A DNA stretch of 64,000 nt from Pagrus major (Eukaryota; Chordata; Actinopteri; Spariformes; Sparidae), in assembly GCF_040436345.1 (NCBI RefSeq), contig NC_133223.1, positions 26,104,410 through 26,168,409 of the forward strand, written 5' to 3'. Shown one piece after another: positions 12,176-25,623 of this stretch; the stretch's first letter is position 1, and each line of letters opens with the position of its first letter. Position numbers and translations under genes: made by a program. The notes under the pieces were generated by a model. The model saw only the letters and a list, made by a program, of their open reading frames with translations, made no database searches and was not told the origin of the DNA.

Positions 12176-15100
12176 GGATTGATCACCCTCGAGCCCTCTA
12201 TCACATGTTCTCTCCGGCTACTCTCGATCTCCATTTGTTACCCTACCTCTTCCCTCACTCACTCTCCCCTGATCTTTATCCATGGGTCTCTATCAACACT
12301 CTCCTGTCCTCTTTTACCACTTCATCTCTCTCTCCCCATCTCTACTTTGCTTCACTTTCTTTCTTTCTCTGTCTGTCTGTCTGTCTCTGCTGACGGGGGC
12401 CATTATTAAAAGCTGTCCTGTCAGATATGTCGCTCATGGCTGTTATTGATGCCCCTTCATTGCTCATTATCGTTGAGTGCCTGTGTTAGTGCTGACTGGC
12501 TATAAACTGACTGACACACACACGCATATACACACACTGTTGCATGCATAAACGTTACATGGGCCAATGCAGGGTGTGCACTCGCACATACGCAATGTCC
12601 ACAGTGAGGGACAACAGAAAGATGGAGGATTGTATTGTTCCACTCAACCTCTGTAGAACGTTATGGGAACTCACAAGGGTTTTGAGAGATCTGCCTGTTG
12701 CTCAACAACGAGACAATAAGATAAATACAATAAAATGATCTGTAAGACTCTGTGTCAACTTACCCTGCTGATGAAGGAGGCAATGAAGGCGAAGAGAGAG
12801 CTTTAAGTTTTAAGTTTCCACTTTAAGTAATGGTATCATTGGTTTTGGGATGTTAACCGTGGATTTTCTTGAATAGAAACTCAATGGAATTGGCCATTCC
12901 TCTTCCAAAGAACGCACACTGCCCTGTTTTTGATGATTTCCGATAACTTACCATTTAACCTCACAGCTGCTCGTGCTACTTGAATATATTTGTTCCGTAT
13001 AAAGCGTGGAGAATCGTAGCATGACATTTCTTGGCTATGTCTTCTTTACTGAAGAGGAGAGAGGAATTTCATGGATGAAAGAGAGGGTGCTTGTATGATT
13101 TCTTTTCTACAGCGGTTAATTTAAATGACCCTTCACACACACCCTTCACTCAGCCGCTACTGTTAACACAAGACTGTGTCTGATTTATAGGTCACAGGAT
13201 ACTGACGCTGTTTATACTACAGATACCTCCCTCTCACTCTCATATGAGAAAACCATGCACAGTGTAGAAAGTTATCTGACAGATGCCTTTAATGAGTCTG
13301 ACACTCGTTCTCCTGTTTGCGAATACGTCGGTTTTATCAGACCTCACACGCGCATACACATACAAGCATATGGAAGTACTTTCCCTTGTTTGTCTATGTG
13401 CTTGACTGTGTTGTCTTAGGGTTTGGACACATGCCACAGAGAGCCACGTTGGACGTCCTCTCAGCACGTAAGGCTGAAAGGATCATTGAGTGCACCAGCT
13501 CAAGGACAGGAAATGAATTTAACTCGGGGAACATACTGCGTGTTTTGAAAATGAACAATAAACAAAAAGATGTGTGAATGAAGCTTGTCGATCAAAAGTT
13601 TATTATCAGTACAGTCACAGTGAAGCCCTCTACTACCAACAGATACAATCCAACAGTACCTTTAGACTGTTAAGTGTTATTGCACTGTCAAGTTTATTGA
13701 TGGTTTGCTGTTCACAAGACTGGGAAAAACAAAAAATATAGAATTATATTTCTCACAAATGTACCATTTCAGGCAACTAATGAAGCGTTGTGAGATTTCA
13801 TCCACCACAGAGGTACAAAATACAGTATGTTACTTTATGGACAGGTGATTCAGGGGGAGCCAGTGAGGGATCATGTCATTTTCCTACTAACGTTTTCCTT
13901 CTAGCTGGCTTGTCAAAGGGCCTGTTACACAGCCTGTTCGAGGTAGGAACTGTTATCCTGCCTCGTCGTTCTGTTTGAGAGGTACAAAGATGGAACGGGG
14001 AGCATTCCTTCTCAACGTCTACGTCAAAAGAGGTAAAGGGGTGTAACGTTTTACCAACGTGTTATGTGTGCGACCCACAAGTGGAAGTTTTAAAAAGCAG
14101 CATTTAGCAGCTAACTCAAAGAAGAACACCAGCTGGAAATGTCTGCAAATTGGGGAGACAAAGAGCTCCAAGCAGAAGACGAGATAAACCGCCATATAAC
14201 AAGGAGGGTGAATGACTGTCACTGCCATGTGTATGTGACACGTCACACCGGACGCCAACGCTGTAGTGTGACACGTTAGGTCCGTTGTGCCTCCTGTGGA
14301 TATCAAACCAAATCTGCAAGGATTTTATGTTACTACTTCAGGGCACTCCACCAAACTGTAGACACAACACTGACATAAAGTTCAAAACATTTGGTTGCAT
14401 AAGACATAAAGTTGTTATGGCAAATATTTTAGCACACGGAGCAACATTAGCATTCATCTGCTATTCACTTTCCTTTTAACTCTTTTGATCTCCTGAGGAA
14501 AACGTCTGGCTCGTTTGCTTACTGTGCTCACTGGCGGCGTACAGTGAGTTTATCTGAGCTTTTCTTTTGCTTACAAACAGCTGCCTGATGTGGCTAAAAA
14601 AAACGGGTTGATGAGAGCAGTGAGACTGATCCGAATCAGCATAGTTGCAGGTGAGAAAGTCACAAGAATCGCCGAAAGGATGCTTGAAAGCTCTGTAGAG
14701 TTGAGGGGAGCTGCCAAATCAGTAACTTAATCAATACCCTTTCAAATTATACGTACATAATTAATATGCTTTTTGGAGAGGGCATGAAAGAAATCTACTC
14801 CCCTATGTTTCAGTTTCCATGTGACAACACTGCTGCAAAACCTCCTGCTCTTTTTTTTACTGGGACACAGTTTATATTGACAAACACTGCAGGTACAGTG
14901 CACGCAGGGCTGTGTCAGTAAAGCAATAAAGAGACTGTGGGGTTGAAGTCTTGCAAACTAATTGCGGCGTGATGAATTTGTCTTGGAACAACGAGCAGCA
15001 TCTGAATGCTGCCTTGTCTCCTTGACTGATTATACTGAACCAGCTCCCCCTTCATCCATCATACATCTTTATGGCGTCTTTGGGGAATGGTTTGTGGACG

Positions 15101-15970
15101 TGTACGTACTTGTATGTCTCTTTGTGGGCATCCTTGAGTCTCTGATCACACATACACACACTGCGCTAAACACACATGTGTAAGGGTGTGTGTGTGTGTG
15201 TGTCAGGAGAGGAGTGGTCAGGCAATTAACCAGATGTGCTAATGATCATCTCACTGCAGAATCACACTATGTTTTACAGCAGCATACAGCGCTTTACTGC
15301 CTTTGTTGTCACAGTGATATAGTATTCTCCACCATAAAGTGCTGATACTGGTTGATTGTTTTGGCCTCTTCAGGCTTGTTCTTTTACGCACACACACACA
15401 CACACACACGATGCAGATTCATTCTCTCGGTCTTTCAGGCGTACACACATGCACACACACATTACCATTCTTTTATAGCTTGTGTATTTTTACGGCCGGT
15501 GTCTACTGGTCTGCCCTGGGACCAATCTCAAGCCGTAGATCTCCCTTATCATAAAATGAGTGTGGTGTGGAGTAAGAGTGTGGGAGCCATGCTGGAAATC
15601 TCTCATCGTGCATCTCCTCTGCAGATGTCCTCCGTTAGTTCCGACCACCGCAGCCTCGTTCAATCTTATGTGTCGGTCGGAAAAACAGAAAAGAGACCAA
15701 GTCCAACTGCATGAAACAAGCTCACCATATTGCAGCCTGTGCTGTAAAAATGTGAGAGCTCCTCAGAAAATGTGTTCAATGCAGCAGCAGCCTTTTTATT
15801 AAGCATGTTATTTTTGGGGACGATAAACACACAGCTGAACCAGGAAGAGCATCTGTTGCCTTAGTAACAACATAAAAGTAGTGTTCCTAAGAAAAAATCA
15901 ATTCAAGAAAGTTATAGAGAAGTTCACAAATAGACATTTTAAAAGATCGCATTGCATAAATATTACTGTA
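12176..15970. other. Intergenic, no gene seen
   Basis: No supportable exon. Short CA runs occur near 12.52, 15.16 and 15.39 kb. The open frames around 14.02-14.32 kb and 15.34-15.80 kb overlap in several frames and have no recognisable domains. Confidence 0.5.
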
Positions 15971-15974
15971 TGTG

Positions 15975-16720
15975 AATGAAATACCTCAACGACTGTTGGA
16001 TGGATGGCCAGGAAAATGTATTCAAAAATGTGTGGGTCCGTCAGGTCAAAATTTATATTGGACCAATTAATTTGACTTTTTGTTTTATGACCAAAAAGCT
16101 GCAAAATAAGCGATATTACCATCAGCCTCTGCTGTGCTTTCTGGAAGTGCTTATTAGCAAACGTTAGCGTGCTAACTGAGCTAAGATGATAAACATGGTA
16201 AATATTAGGGCCCAGACAAACCAAATGGACATCAGAGAACAAATGGAGTCAAAGGCTGACTGGCATCGCCTCTGTGTTGGCATTTTTTTACTCCACTCTT
16301 GCTAATATAGCCTCTTCTAATCGAGAATATGTCTGATATAAAGTTGCAAATGGCACTGGCAAGGAAGGAACTGCACTAAATGAGTAAAATTGATAGTACA
16401 GTGACAGGCTCAAGGGGCTTTCTCTGCTTGTGCACTGATCCGCTTAGTTATCAGAGTTATTTCTCTCGCCGACGGTCTCACTTCCGACTCAATCGGCCAA
16501 AAAGCCACCATGAAGGGCCAACTAGTGCCAAAAGTGAAGGGCACACTGCAACAACGCCCACCGATGGCCCAGGTGTGTCAGGGCCCTTACACCAGCTAAA
16601 CATGAGCATGTTAGCATTGTCATAGCAATGCTAAAATTTGGATTTAGCTCAAAGCATCACTGCCACAGCCTCGCAGAGCCATTACAGTGGCTGTAGACTG
16701 TTGCTTCTGTATGAATGTGT
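15975..16720 (+). repeat. Dispersed fish repeat, forward copy, interrupted
   Basis: The first part (15975-16205) has 'acctcaacgactgttggatg', 'atgaccaaaaagctgcaaaa' and 'gttagcgtgctaactgagc'. The second (about 16590-16720) has 'catgagcatgttagcatt', 'tttagctcaaagcatcac' and 'ctcgcagagcc'. These are consecutive parts of a well-known percomorph repeat, here separated by about 380 bp of unrelated sequence, suggesting an insertion or rearrangement. Confidence 0.6.
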
Positions 16721-17639
16721 ATGATTAGTTGATTATGCCATTTGACTGTAATTGTAATTTCAATCCAACACTGTTGAGCTAGAAATGATATTTCTGAACC
16801 TGATAATTCACATTTGACTGTTTACCTCTGCACTAGATATGTCTCGCTATCACTTGGCAGTATGTCAACTCTGAGAAATAACTTGCCATTTTGATAAACT
16901 GAGGTTACCTGTCGCTGACGCTTAAGCCGAAAGACTCGCAAGTCCGGCCTAACTCAACGTCCTTTTTAAGTTGCTGGCTGTTACTGAAACCCTAATGCAC
17001 ACAGCACAACATAACCACACACACACACAAACACAATGTGAGAACACACACAAGCACGCTGAGCCCCAAACTGCAACAGATGCTACCCCTAACAAACCAT
17101 TACAGCAGCATAAGCACCACCATAAACAAACCCTCCGCGGAAACATCAAGAAAAAGTTTGCTGACAACGAGCTCGTTAATGTTGTTTGTTTGCTTCGTTT
17201 GTTGACTTCTTGTTGACGCTGTTTACTGTTTAGACAGCCGGCAAACTCCTCCTTATGTATGTGCTGCACATATAAAAGTTGTACGTCAAATTATTCCCAT
17301 CCCACTCCCCCCCTCCTCCTCTTTCTCTGGAGCAGCTGTAACTTATTGTGTGCCTGTGCCTCACATTGTGTGCTTGAAAAGTGTGTAAAGCAGTAGTGGA
17401 ATTTTTGTGTGTGCATGTTCCTGCCTCTGTGCACGTATGGATTTATGTGTATGTGCATGCACGCCTCACTGCTTGCCATCGTTGTGTGCCTGCGTGCGCG
17501 TGTGCGGTGCATGGGGTCTTAATTAATCTCTGTCATTAATAATTTAATCATGGCTTTTTGTTTAATAAACAGTTTGGCAGTGATGTATTGCGGCTGGGTC
17601 AGGTAATTTGATTGGCAGTGGAAATGAGCTGGTTATGCA

Positions 17640-17683
<44 letters not shown>

Positions 17684-19439
17684 TCTGTAGAGATATTACT
17701 GCTGGCATTCAGGACCGGCGAGTGTGCACACACAACAGGGGGAGGGCAATTACGCTAAGATGCCATAATGATCAGTGATGGATGTAGAGAGAGGAGGTTT
17801 TGCAGAGCACATTTCAGCTAATGGAATAACACTGTAGAGGAAAAAAAAAAGGCAGCAAAGAAAAATTTCAGAATTACTTTATATTACAAAGTACATTTCC
17901 ATCAATGTCTCTTCAACTATTATTCAGGGACCCGAAATGGGGTTTATATGCTTTTTTTATTTTTTTATCTTTTGCTGTGGGCTCCCTACTCTGCTCGAGT
18001 ACATTTAATGAACCAGGGTCCAACAGTGGGCCAACATTGAAACCCATCTGGTGTTTCCACCTGTCAACACTAGGTGGCACTCTTGAATAGTGAGCTCGAC
18101 TTCAGGCCTCACCTTGATGTTTCTTTCCCCTCCTTCTTTCCTTCCTTAATCCACACTTCCTTCCTTTCATCATTCATTTCCACTTATTTGGTTGCTGCCA
18201 CCTGCATCTAATGTGCTCAATCATGAACACCATGAATACAACATGAATACCGTGGCTGGTCCGCTTGAATAATTCCCGTTCAGGTAAGTACACTAGTGTA
18301 TGATGAAGTGTGAGTTCTCGCTGCCTCTGTGAAATGAATACAGAAATACAATAACTGCAGAAACATCACCATCTATATCAACAGGTTTACTTGTAAAATG
18401 CTGTGAAGATTTCATGACCCAGTAGTTTTTCACTTCTTCACACACACACAGGTGTGACAGCCCTCTGTTTAGGAACATACTCACCATTTTTAAATTGTAC
18501 AGTCCATGTGCAAATGAACATTCTCTACTTCAGCAATCAAGTATGAATATTTTATACTGTTATTAAAAAAGTCACAGTGTGATTAAAAATATCTCACTCA
18601 CTCAGATTTTATTAAGTCCAAAGACGAGAGACCATATTTACACGGCGGCCAATTTCCTCTGAGATCACGTTCAGGGTGGGAAGCTTAAATGTCGTAGCGC
18701 TGCGTTCCAGGTTAATCTGACAAATTTTTTACATTCCTGATTGATCAGCAACTGAGAAGATGGAGAGGTCAAATTTGGAAGGAACGTTGGGCCGTATTTC
18801 AAGGTAAAACACTGTATATGATGACCCATTGGACAACAGCTAACGTTAGCCTTTAACCACTTCTAGCTAACGTGGCCTTTATATTGTGTTACACTACACA
18901 ATAATTAATTAATTCTGAAATATCAACACACATCTTGGACACATTGTCTGAACTAAAAAAACCCTGGATGTAATCAAATGGGAATATTAGTGTGAGTGTG
19001 TAACCGGCTAGGCCATCCTGGTCTAATGCAGCCGACAGCTCAGGGGGAGATAGGCATGCTGTGGCATTGTCTGGTCCATTTCACTTTCTAATGTTGCAAT
19101 ACTGTAGCGCCATGAGGATTTCCTATGTGTCCTTTTGGGAGGTGTCTATATGTGTGAGAAGGCAAAGATAATAATGAAGAAACTTGTGTGCAAAAAGATT
19201 AGGATTGATTGGACTGGTAACAGCTGTGATGCAATCTGTTTTCATGGTAGCACAAAACTAGCAGGAGCAAGGATGGAGGTCTGCAACAAGATCAAACCTC
19301 ATGCAGACCGTCCCCCTTCGGATGATTAAATCCTTTCAGCCACCTGAAGGAAGCCAGATAGGTGCACAGCATGTCCAAAAGTATGAGTAAACCCACATTT
19401 ACACCAATGGGTGGTTGTAGAACGTCTAATTCCAACATC
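16721..19439. other. Intergenic, no gene seen
   Basis: Apart from the CT run at 17.64 kb and short CA runs near 17.02 kb, I see nothing that can be named. The overlapping open frames at 16.95-17.27 kb on both strands come from the CA-rich composition. Confidence 0.5.
17642..17679. repeat. (CT)19 microsatellite
   Basis: A run of CT dinucleotides, nearly perfect over 38 bp. Confidence 0.95.
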
Positions 19440-19850
19440 ATAGGCATTAATATCCACTGGAGAGGCGCCCCAGAGGGCACTATGTCATGTTTATCCACTG
19501 GAGCAGGCATCGAGAGGGCACAATCAAGTTTTCTCCACTGGAAGATCATCAAAGAGGTCACAAAGTTTTCTCCACTGAAGGGCACCCTAAAGAGCACTTT
19601 ATCTTGTTTTCTCTACTGAGGGGCACCCTACTGGGCACCTAACATGTTTTCTGAAAGTTACCCCTAGATGGCACTTCATCACATTTTCTCCAGTGGTGGG
19701 GCATCCAAGAGGGCACTTGATCACGTTTTCTCCACCCGGGGGCACCCTAAAGAGTACCTGATCATGTTTTCTTTCCTAGAAAGGCTCCCTAGAGAGAACT
19801 TTATCACATTTTCTCCACTGGAAGGCCATCCTAGGGAGGCACCCACACAT
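19440..19850 (+). repeat. Diverged minisatellite, unit about 45 bp
   Basis: About nine diverged units, each built of 'ttttctccactg', then 'gggcaccct' or similar, then 'agagggcacttgatcatg' or similar (for example near 19531, 19567, 19682, 19724 and 19809). Spacing is roughly 40-50 bp, and some units have lost or gained short segments. The array leaves partly repetitive open frames on both strands, which are not genes. Confidence 0.7.
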
Positions 19851-22800
19851 TGAGTCACACTAGGACACTTTTTCATGTTTTATATACCAAAGGGAAATCC
19901 AAGGAATCAAGACCCAAGTTTGAGTCCTGTGTGTAAGTAAACAACGATGACTTGTTTGTGAGTTACATAACTTCCGCAACTGAATTCATGGCTTTTTCTT
20001 CCGTACCAAGTAGTTCTGATGTCTAAATCTGACCAAACTGTGACAGTTTCACAACATTAATAGCCCACAAGTCGTAATATGTAGCTTTTTTTAGCAAGGC
20101 TGTATTTTGAAAGTGTAACCGGAACTACCAACTTGACTGCACATGCAAAACTGGTGCTAGACCGGTAAGTAGAGCGCCATAGTTTCAAGCTTAAATTCAC
20201 AGACCAAAGCTACCGTATTTGATGAGTTGACAGCGAGAGCATGTTGGTTCTGTCATGTGTGTTCTGGTCATAATAATCTAGTTCTAGATTATTAAACACA
20301 GACACAGACAGACATGCACACACACTGTCAGTCAGAATAATATTTGCTAATACATATTTACCATCTCGTCCTCTCGAAACCCACACAGAGAGACACACAT
20401 ATGCACGTAGAGTGTGTGGGAAAAGGCAGATGCGAAGCATGAATTTAATATCCTCCATTACTGGGGTTATATTTCACTGAGGAAAACAATGAATGCAAAA
20501 ATTTCTCAGTGTTGTGAAATTCAAATATGATATTCAGTATGCGTTTATACTTATTGGTTGGTAGGCAGTCTTTTACCTTTATACCGTGAAATTCATGATT
20601 CTGATTAGCTGGCAGGAGTCCATTAATTTCAAGTTACCGAACAGAATAATGAGAAACTTCTGACACAGGTGCTCTAAATGAATGCACAAGCCTTAAACTG
20701 TGGGTAATAAAATCAACAGTTTGGGTTCCAGCAGTTTAGGTGAAGAGTTTGGAGCTGTGTAACTGCAGAAAAATAAAGCGCATCACGCAAAATCAATTTC
20801 AAACCTCGCAAGAATCTGCATGTCCAGATCGACTAATGTTGAGAGGAGGATAAAAGACAGAAAGGAGGACTAGTGTTACCTACGACTACGCTGGTCGCCT
20901 GTGGTTTGAAGGACAGCGTCAGGGGAAGTAAGAAAATAAGTGTGAAAATGAGTGTGAGAGTTAAGAGAGGAGTGTGTCAGGGCCTCCTGTTCAGCAGGGC
21001 CCTTATCAGTTCAGCTTGTTTTGTGTTCTGCTGGTGCATACAACCAAACAAAGGTGCAATTAATCAAATGACCACGGACTAATTACCACCCAGTGAACCC
21101 TGGAGCCTGGGGCCTGAGGGCAGTTGTCCACTTTGTCTGGTTCAGCCTTGTGTGTGTTCATATTTGCCACTGTGAAGGTTAATAATATTGTCCTGCATGC
21201 TAAATGTAGTGCTGTTCTCTGTTCTTGTAATTTGACCATGTTTTTGATTGGAGAGCAATCAGTGAAATTAGTCTTTGTGTCCGATGAAACCAGACTATCA
21301 CCTACTGTGGTCCACAATTGGAATGGATTGCAGAGGTGGAGAACCACCTGACACTGACAATTAAAATCACAAAACATGGACCTCATGTGGTCCTACCCTT
21401 TTCTGTATGGCCAAAAACAATAACATTATGTAGTCATTTGTATTCTGTGCGATAGCGGTAGACCGATTATCGGCCCTTGACCATTATCTTGCAGATATTC
21501 TGCATTTTCTAACTCAAAAAGTGTTATTTTGCCTCTGATGATGCTGCATCCTCTCGGACAATGTCCCACGCACAACAATCTTATTGGTAAGACGTCATAA
21601 TTGATAGCCTATAAACACTGAATAACCAGAATCTGACTGAGAACTGGGTTTTTACTACTACTTTTTACTAAAAGGAGGCTCTACTACAGCCATTCTCACA
21701 GAATGTATTTATTATTATTATTATTTAGACTTCTTCTGTAGCTGTCGACTCCAACATTTAGCTAAAGTACATCTATATCTCTACAGTATTTTTTAGGTAC
21801 CGACTGTTTCTGACTCCCACACTATGAAAGTAACACGCATTGAGCTGACCTCCAAATTGCACTCACAAACATTTGCTTCCCTTTGTAGAAAGACACAATG
21901 GGAAGATAAATGTTTCAAGAGAAAAGGAGGGAAAAACATCCCAGGGTCAGTGCATTTTCCCTCCTGAATTAGCCCGAACTTGTTATATTCCCTGTTTCCA
22001 TGACATGCCAAAGTGCTTTACAATAGCCTGAGTGCCTACAGTATATTTTTAGTATGAACGGTGCAGCAGGAATTGTGCCATGACCCGCTTCACAGGACCA
22101 GTGCTCTTAGTCTCATACAGCATGAGGTACTCAGTGAGCTCTCGTGTGACTTTAGTGGCATGTGGTGATCCAAAGTGTTTTACAGTAGAATGTGTGCTAT
22201 AAATGTACCTGCATCTGCTAACTTTTCAGGAGTCCAACCAGGAGATCTCCCACTGTTCTGTCAGAAGGGTACAGTACTTCTTTGATCTAAAAGCTCCTGC
22301 TGGTAAGATAGTGATACTGACGCTTTGAGTTTCCCAGCTCGACTCAAATTAACGTTTTGGGGTTCGACATGTAGGTCGGGTCAGTCGCCCTCCGAAAGCG
22401 CCAGCGTTTGACGAGCTGGGCAAAACCTAAAGTGTCAGCGTTTGACGAGTTGGGAATGAGACTTAAAAATCAGCTATCTTTAACTAACAGGACCTTGAAG
22501 ATGATATTCAATCAAAATTCCAGGTCAACAAACAATTAAAAAGTATCACCGAGAAGTTTCATTCTTCACTGTGTACAGATGCTATGGTCAGCTTGATTTT
22601 GTCTGTCAGTGTTATGGCATACATTGAAGGTGTTATTGATAACATCATAACGTGTGACAATACTGACGTTGTTCGAATCATCTTCCCGCTTAAGTTGTTG
22701 CCAGTTTGTTGTACTGGCTAATGTTAACGTTGCTAATGCTAGCTAACATTAAAGTCACTAACTCTAGCAAGCTAACATCAGGGCGGTAAAGTATGCTGGG

Positions 22801-25069
22801 TGCATACTATAGAAGTCTTTTTAAAAAAAGTTTTTTGGCAACAACCAAGACTCTTGATCACTGATGAAACACAGATATCATGTGATACTAATGCCGTTGT
22901 ACCATTGGCTTGTTAGAAGCTGGAACCAACACAGAGATAAACAAAACAATCATTTTGGACCCAACAACCATTTTTGAATTATTGATTCACAATCATAATA
23001 AAAGAAACATGATTTGTCCACATAAAAATGTTATCAATATGAGCTTTAATTACCTTTATCAGTCTTTTATCCTGCAGGACTGTGCCTCAGTTGCAGCAGA
23101 CAAAACCCTCCGGCTTACATAGCAGACATCTATTTCTTCAACCACATCCTCAAGCTTCCTTTTGGGGCATTTTTTAGACATTTCCCTGCCCAATGGGACA
23201 TGAAATCCCTCTGGTGTGTTCTGGGTCTGCCCTGTGGATCTCCTCCCAGTTGGACTTGCCCAGAATACCTCCACAGGGAGGCGTCTGGGAGGCATCGTAA
23301 TCTGGTTTTAACAGGCTTGTTTTTAACCCAAAGATAACTTCTAGTTCTAGGTATGATTTCTTTGTTTGTAATGTGAACAAGGCTGTAAGCAAAAGGTAAA
23401 TAAAGCATTTATTACAAACATACTGAGATGGTATTGATAAACGAGTGTTAATTTTACTGTTAAGTGGACAAGCATGGGTCAGCGGATACGCTCACTCAAC
23501 AGCATCACAATACAGCTACACAAATTGCAACTGTATGGATAGGTGTCATCTTTGCTAATTACCCCGGCGCTAAACTCTGCTAGTCACATGCTAAAGCGAG
23601 AAAAAAAAAACATATTAAGGGCAAAAAGTTGTTTTTCTTTCTGTGCTATTCACGGCTGAACAGATTAAGTGACACATTCTTTCCTCGAGCGAGTTGACCG
23701 GTTTGTTGAACGTGTGATTAATTAGACAGATTGTGCACGGGAGTTTCACTTTGATGGTGTTGATGATGCAGAACATGTACTGTACCGACAGATACATGTG
23801 ATTGTTTTCACCCCCCCACCTGAAAATATGTTTTCTGAACCCCTCAGGGGATTATAGTTGTGTATGATTATTTTGAAATGTTTATGTGTAGGACTATGTG
23901 TGTGTGTGTGTTTGTACTCCAGCTTGTGTGTGTCTGTCAGACAGGCTCATTAGCTGGTGGAATCACAGCAGTAGGTAGTGAGGGGGTCCACGGTCCCTCT
24001 GGAGGGAACGACTGAACATGTGTTTACTGTGAAGAAACGGTACAACAGGACAGGACACACAGCTGAAAATGACACACTCCGACACGTATATGCACATCAT
24101 ACACATGGACACCCCTGCACACAAAGAAGCTCTGAGGAGCTACACAAGCACATGTTTTAACAAACAAAATCGAGCTGACGCGAGCTGACGCTCTCACACA
24201 TACGATGTACAACCAAACCAACATTAACAGTCACATTTAAACACTTTGGTTTATATTCCCACCTTTGAAGAATGCAAAAGGATATAAGTTGTGAATTGTG
24301 AGCTGCTTTTCTTTGTGAAAATGTTCTTACATGCAGTCAGTAAGGCTTTCTTTCTTTGGAGATGGAAAGGCGGTGATCACAAGAATGAGGACAAGTTTCC
24401 ACAGCAGGTAATGATCATGTAATTTGATTCCTAAACATATGTGGGGGGAAAAGAGAAGAAAAGAAAAAAGAACGTTCCAGACTTTTACAGTTACAGAAAC
24501 GACAACGAGCATGTCACAAGAGCTCAGTGTCCAGAAATGAATGTTTAAAATCTGCAAAGACGATGCAAACTCAAGGTTAAAGCTGGAAATGAAGGCGAGA
24601 ATGGCAGCCATATGTAACTGACCATTTGCCAAGCACCATTTGGACATGACGACCGATCAGACCGAGTTGGAAGTCAGTTGGCAGATAAATCGTACAGAGA
24701 GCAGAAGGGATGACGTGTTTCTGTAGGCTAACCCAGAAGTTAGCATCGCCCTGGTTCCCTCGACAAAACACCTATGGGATTATTTTTTTATTGGATTTTG
24801 GATTATTGCAGAAAATAAGCTTTGTGGCAAACACAAGTTTATGATACTTGCACATTTTGTTCAGCGAGAAATTAAGCAAATGGCAACCCAATCACCAAGA
24901 AAGATGTCAGCTAAGTACATTTCTGCAAAACTGCAGATAAGTTCGAGCTGTAGGTTTCTTAATGTCGCAACTTTACGATTGTTTAGGTTCAATTCTCTCT
25001 ACAATGCTGTGTTTATGCCCTGGTTAGTTTTAGGCCCAAAAAACACTAGGAAACCGTCATGGTTTAGCT
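19851..25069. other. Intergenic with old repeats, no gene seen
   Basis: No exon recognised. Repeat-like pieces include 'agaccgattatcggcc' near 21.46 kb, 'agcgtttgacgagttggg' twice within 22.40-22.46 kb, and a cluster of 'gctaacatt/gctagctaac' words near 22.72-22.78 kb. Open frames near 23.06-23.41 kb and 24.33-24.65 kb show no domain. Confidence 0.5.
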
Positions 25070-25215
25070 TAAAAAACCTCTTGTGGTCGCCACAAATATG
25101 GCTGGAGATGTTCCCGAGTCTCTTTAAAAACACCCAGTTCTGTCGCCACAAACACAGCTGGCGATTGGCCCGACTTCCCATGAAAAATATCCAGTTTTGG
25201 TCTCCTCAAACATGA
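25070..25215 (-). repeat. 57-bp-period tandem repeat, reverse copy
   Basis: The motif TCGCCACAAA followed by a GCTGG-containing segment recurs at about 25087, 25143 and, decayed, 25201, giving a period near 57 bp. The reverse complement (TTTGTGGCGA) matches the repeats at about 28990-29180. An open frame runs through the array but its protein is itself repetitive and it is not a supported gene. Confidence 0.65.
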
Positions 25216-25420
25216 TTTTAAAAACATCTTACAATTATCCAAGTGCAGACTAAAACTGTGGTCGCCCGTTTGGCAGCCACGTCTCCTATAACCTGAGCGA
25301 AACATGGAACGAGAGCACAAAGTTTCAAGGTTTAGTGCAAAACTCATGATGGACTTAATTAACACATTATTAGGCCACATAACTGTGAGGCTCATCACAA
25401 TGAGAAGACAAGAAAATTAA

Positions 25421-25623
25421 AACTTTGTTAGCAATTTGAGATAATTAAAAGTCATGCATGCTGGGTCATGGCAAGAGCCAGTCCTTTGTGCTCTGATTGG
25501 CTTAATTAGCTTTAAGTAGGAAATTACTCCTTCAATGAGATCGTGTGATTTCTGAGAGTGTGAGGAGAATGACTTAATCAAATGTAATCAGAATGGAATA
25601 ATTAGGACTTCTCTACAGCATAA
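25421..25623 (+). repeat. Duplicated non-coding block, copy A
   Basis: About 203 bp that matches the block at 26908-27116 along its whole length in the same orientation, with long identical stretches ('atgctgggtcatggc', 'tgattggcttaattagctt', 'cttcaatgagat'). It contains an inverted CCAAT box, TAATTAGCT, and a TAATCA word. There is no open frame of note, no inverted termini and no poly-A tail, so it does not look like a standard mobile element. A duplicated regulatory element is possible. Confidence 0.7.

Noticed and set aside
24841..25215. 124-codon open frame with repeated Trp-Ser-Pro-Gln motifs
   Set aside because: The motif comes from the 57-bp DNA repeat; the opposite-orientation copy at 28841-29173 gives a similar frame on the minus strand.
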